Assembly (NCBI GenBank): GCA_031266315.1
Contig: JAISBG010000294.1
Location: forward strand, 1-7,140
Direction of reading: 5' to 3'
DNA from: Planctomycetaceae bacterium
Lineage (GTDB): Bacteria > Planctomycetota > Planctomycetia > Pirellulales > Thermoguttaceae
DNA: 7,140 nt
The notes under the pieces are model-generated. The model was given only the letters and a program-made list of their open reading frames with translations, did not search any database and was not told where the DNA came from. The position numbers were made by a program, and so were the translations under genes. Positions 6,356-7,140 of this stretch are shown piece by piece. Numbering within the stretch: the stretch's first letter is position 1; the number at the start of each line of letters is the position of its first letter.

Positions 6356-6396
6356 AGTTAATTTAGTTAAAAAGTTAATTAGTTAATTAGTTAAAA
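6356..6396. repeat. AT-rich tandem repeat upstream of AI-2E gene
   Basis: Five consecutive units of AGTTAATT/AGTTAAAA (8 bases, the first 9) occupy the 5' side of the AI-2E gene, 17 bases before its start codon on the minus strand. The array would lie in the promoter or leader of that gene, and slippage could change promoter spacing. No clear -35/-10 pair was identified within it. Confidence 0.75.
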
Positions 6397-6401
6397 AGAG
6401 G

Positions 6402-6718
6402 AAAATTTTGCTGATTCTACCGGATTAGGTGTTTCCCACCAGAATCGTAAAATTAAAGGTCAGCAATCATAAGGTGGGCAACCTTTTGCTAAAAGGTTGC
6501 GTCGGCGTTAGCCGACTTGCCCCTGATTAACGGCTGGCAATTTGATTCCAAAACGGAAAGCAATACCGTTTGCCATCGTTAATCAGGTTCACAGTCGGCT
6601 ATCGCCGACACGACCGCCCACCTACAAAAGGTTGCCCACCTGATGATTGCCGATGAAATATTCCTATTATTTTACGATTCCGATGGGAAACACCTAATCC
6701 GGTAGAATCAGAAATTTT
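6402..6718. repeat. Long nested palindrome, about 317 bp
   Basis: The outermost arms 6411-6438 and 6684-6711 are perfect 28-base inverted repeats. Extended inward to 6453 and 6669 they match at 41 of 43 positions. Further paired blocks are 6463-6472 with 6641-6650 (9/10), GGTGGGCAACCTTTTG 6473-6488 with 6625-6640 (perfect), and the centre CCTGATTAACG (6521-6531) with CGTTAATCAGG (6576-6586). Local hairpins inside include GCAACCTTTT-GCT-AAAAGGTTGC (6478-6500), GTCGGC-GTTA-GCCGAC (6501-6516) and GTCGGC-TATC-GCCGAC (6594-6609). No open reading frame of note lies inside, and no target-site duplication is visible at the ends. The shape fits a non-autonomous, MITE-like element or a large structured RNA/DNA. 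Confidence 0.9.
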
Positions 6719-6786
6719 GATTCCGGTTTATTTATTATAGCGGCTATTCCATTACTGACAACGGATAAACCCCAAACGGTGTATTG

Positions 6787-6820
6787 GTATTGAGCAATGT
6801 TCAACCGGCGCGACCCTTCA
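6787..6820 (+). repeat. Repeat fragment mixing two families
   Basis: Bases 6787-6808 match 4624-4645 in the first palindrome at 17 of 22 positions, and 6801-6820 match 1510-1529 at 19 of 20. The fragment therefore joins modules found in separate places. It lies about 30 bases before the promoter of the next gene and is not itself a full palindrome. Confidence 0.55.
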
Positions 6821-6848
6821 ACAAAATTTTCTCAAAAAAAGATTTCTC

Positions 6849-6877
6849 TTGACATCCTTCTTTATTTGGTATAAACT
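6849..6877 (+). promoter_or_regulatory. Probable sigma-70 promoter
   Basis: A consensus TTGACA (6849-6854) is followed after 17 bases by TAAACT (6872-6877). A better hexamer, TATAAA at 6870-6875, gives 15-base spacing. It points at the short frame starting at 6979, leaving a leader of about 90 bases. It is the best promoter match in the window. Confidence 0.55.
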
Positions 6878-6907
6878 TTAAATCTTATTCAATGGTGATA
6901 CATATTT

Positions 6908-6931
6908 TTTACCGTATAGTTTTGCGGTAAA
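6908..6931 (+). promoter_or_regulatory. Inverted repeat in the leader, possible operator
   Basis: TTTACCG-n10-CGGTAAA forms perfect 7-base half-sites whose centres are 17 bases apart, located about 30-50 bases downstream of the promoter. The symmetry and spacing fit a dimeric repressor site or a leader hairpin. No regulator is encoded nearby. Confidence 0.35.
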
Positions 6932-6978
6932 TGTTTCGCGATTATTTCAATAAACCTTACAAAATAAGGAACATAACA

Positions 6979-7101
6979 ATGAAAAACTTTATTAAAAACG
7001 CTTCGGAAAATTCACTGTACCATTCAAAAAAATTCGGTGAAAAGTCAAATGTTAAAATTGGCAAGTCAGGGGGGGGAAGGCAGTATATGGTAGAGAGTTA
7101 A
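6979..7101 (+). CDS. Short ORF, possibly a frameshifted gene start
   Basis: A 40-codon frame with a good Shine-Dalgarno (AAGGA, 6966-6970, eight bases before the ATG) and a strong promoter upstream. The product begins MKNFIKNASENSLYHSKKFG, is basic, and has no signal peptide or membrane segment. Translation runs into a tract of eight G (7069-7076), which encodes Gly-Gly-Gly, and ends at TAA 7099-7101. The other frame after the tract (AAG GCA GTA TAT ...) has no stop to the end of the window; the third closes at once. A tract of nine or six G would join the start to that open frame. It may therefore be the 5' end of a longer gene, by phase variation, programmed slippage or a sequencing error. 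I do not recognise the product. A pseudopilin/DUF1559-type protein with an N-terminal extension is a guess, as its FTLVELLVV helix would lie beyond the window. Confidence 0.5.
   Translation: MKNFIKNASENSLYHSKKFGEKSNVKIGKSGGGRQYMVES
7069..7076 (+). repeat. Homopolymer tract of eight G
   Basis: Eight consecutive G interrupt an otherwise AT-rich stretch, 90 bases into a frame with good initiation signals. It is the longest G or C run I see in the window. Such tracts slip during replication, and its place just before a frame change makes its length decisive for the gene product. Confidence 0.9.
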
Positions 7102-7140
7102 GAATGGAGAGGAAAAAGTCTCTGCTTTCTCAATACTTTT

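Noticed and set aside
6402..6718. tRNA or rRNA gene as explanation for the strong secondary structure
   Set aside because: No cloverleaf, anticodon arm or conserved rRNA segment; the symmetry is one long inverted repeat.

Overview
The window looks like chromosomal DNA of a planctomycete, probably a moderate- to low-GC member of the Pirellulales/Thermoguttaceae type found in animal guts. Three things point there. The acetolactate synthase small subunit has the wording I associate with planctomycete IlvH. The secreted TPR protein resembles a planctomycete-typical family. Most start codons lack a Shine-Dalgarno sequence. This placement is from recollection of the families, not from a search.

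Layout: 1-366 has no gene. 367-1380 (+) is an unrecognised, AT-rich, cysteine-containing orphan gene. 1381-1694 is non-coding and holds pieces of dispersed palindromic repeats. Three genes on the + strand follow: ilvN (1779-2252, branched-chain amino acid synthesis), an extended-SDR nucleotide-sugar epimerase (2318-3259, WbpP-like) and a secreted TPR protein (3346-4380). They are closely spaced, but no shared pathway is evident. 4381-4859 is non-coding and almost entirely inverted repeat. 4860-6338 (-) is an AI-2E family (PF01594) membrane protein with a long acidic insertion, convergent with the TPR gene. 6339-6978 is non-coding: an AT-rich tandem repeat, a second long palindrome, a repeat fragment and a good promoter. 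That promoter faces a short reading frame at 6979, which is interrupted just after a run of eight G and whose alternative frame stays open to the window end.

The most striking content is the repeat DNA. Two long imperfect palindromes, about 357 bp (4509-4865) and 317 bp (6402-6718), bracket the AI-2E gene. Each is a nest of smaller perfect hairpins, and the two halves of the first show paired substitutions that preserve a local stem. A truncated copy of one half of the second lies at 1436-1502, and shorter modules recur at 1510-1529, 1553-1567, 3285-3303 and 6787-6820. This is a dispersed, modular palindromic repeat family, MITE-like or REP-like, without a visible transposase. I see no CRISPR array, tRNA, rRNA or recognisable defence system.
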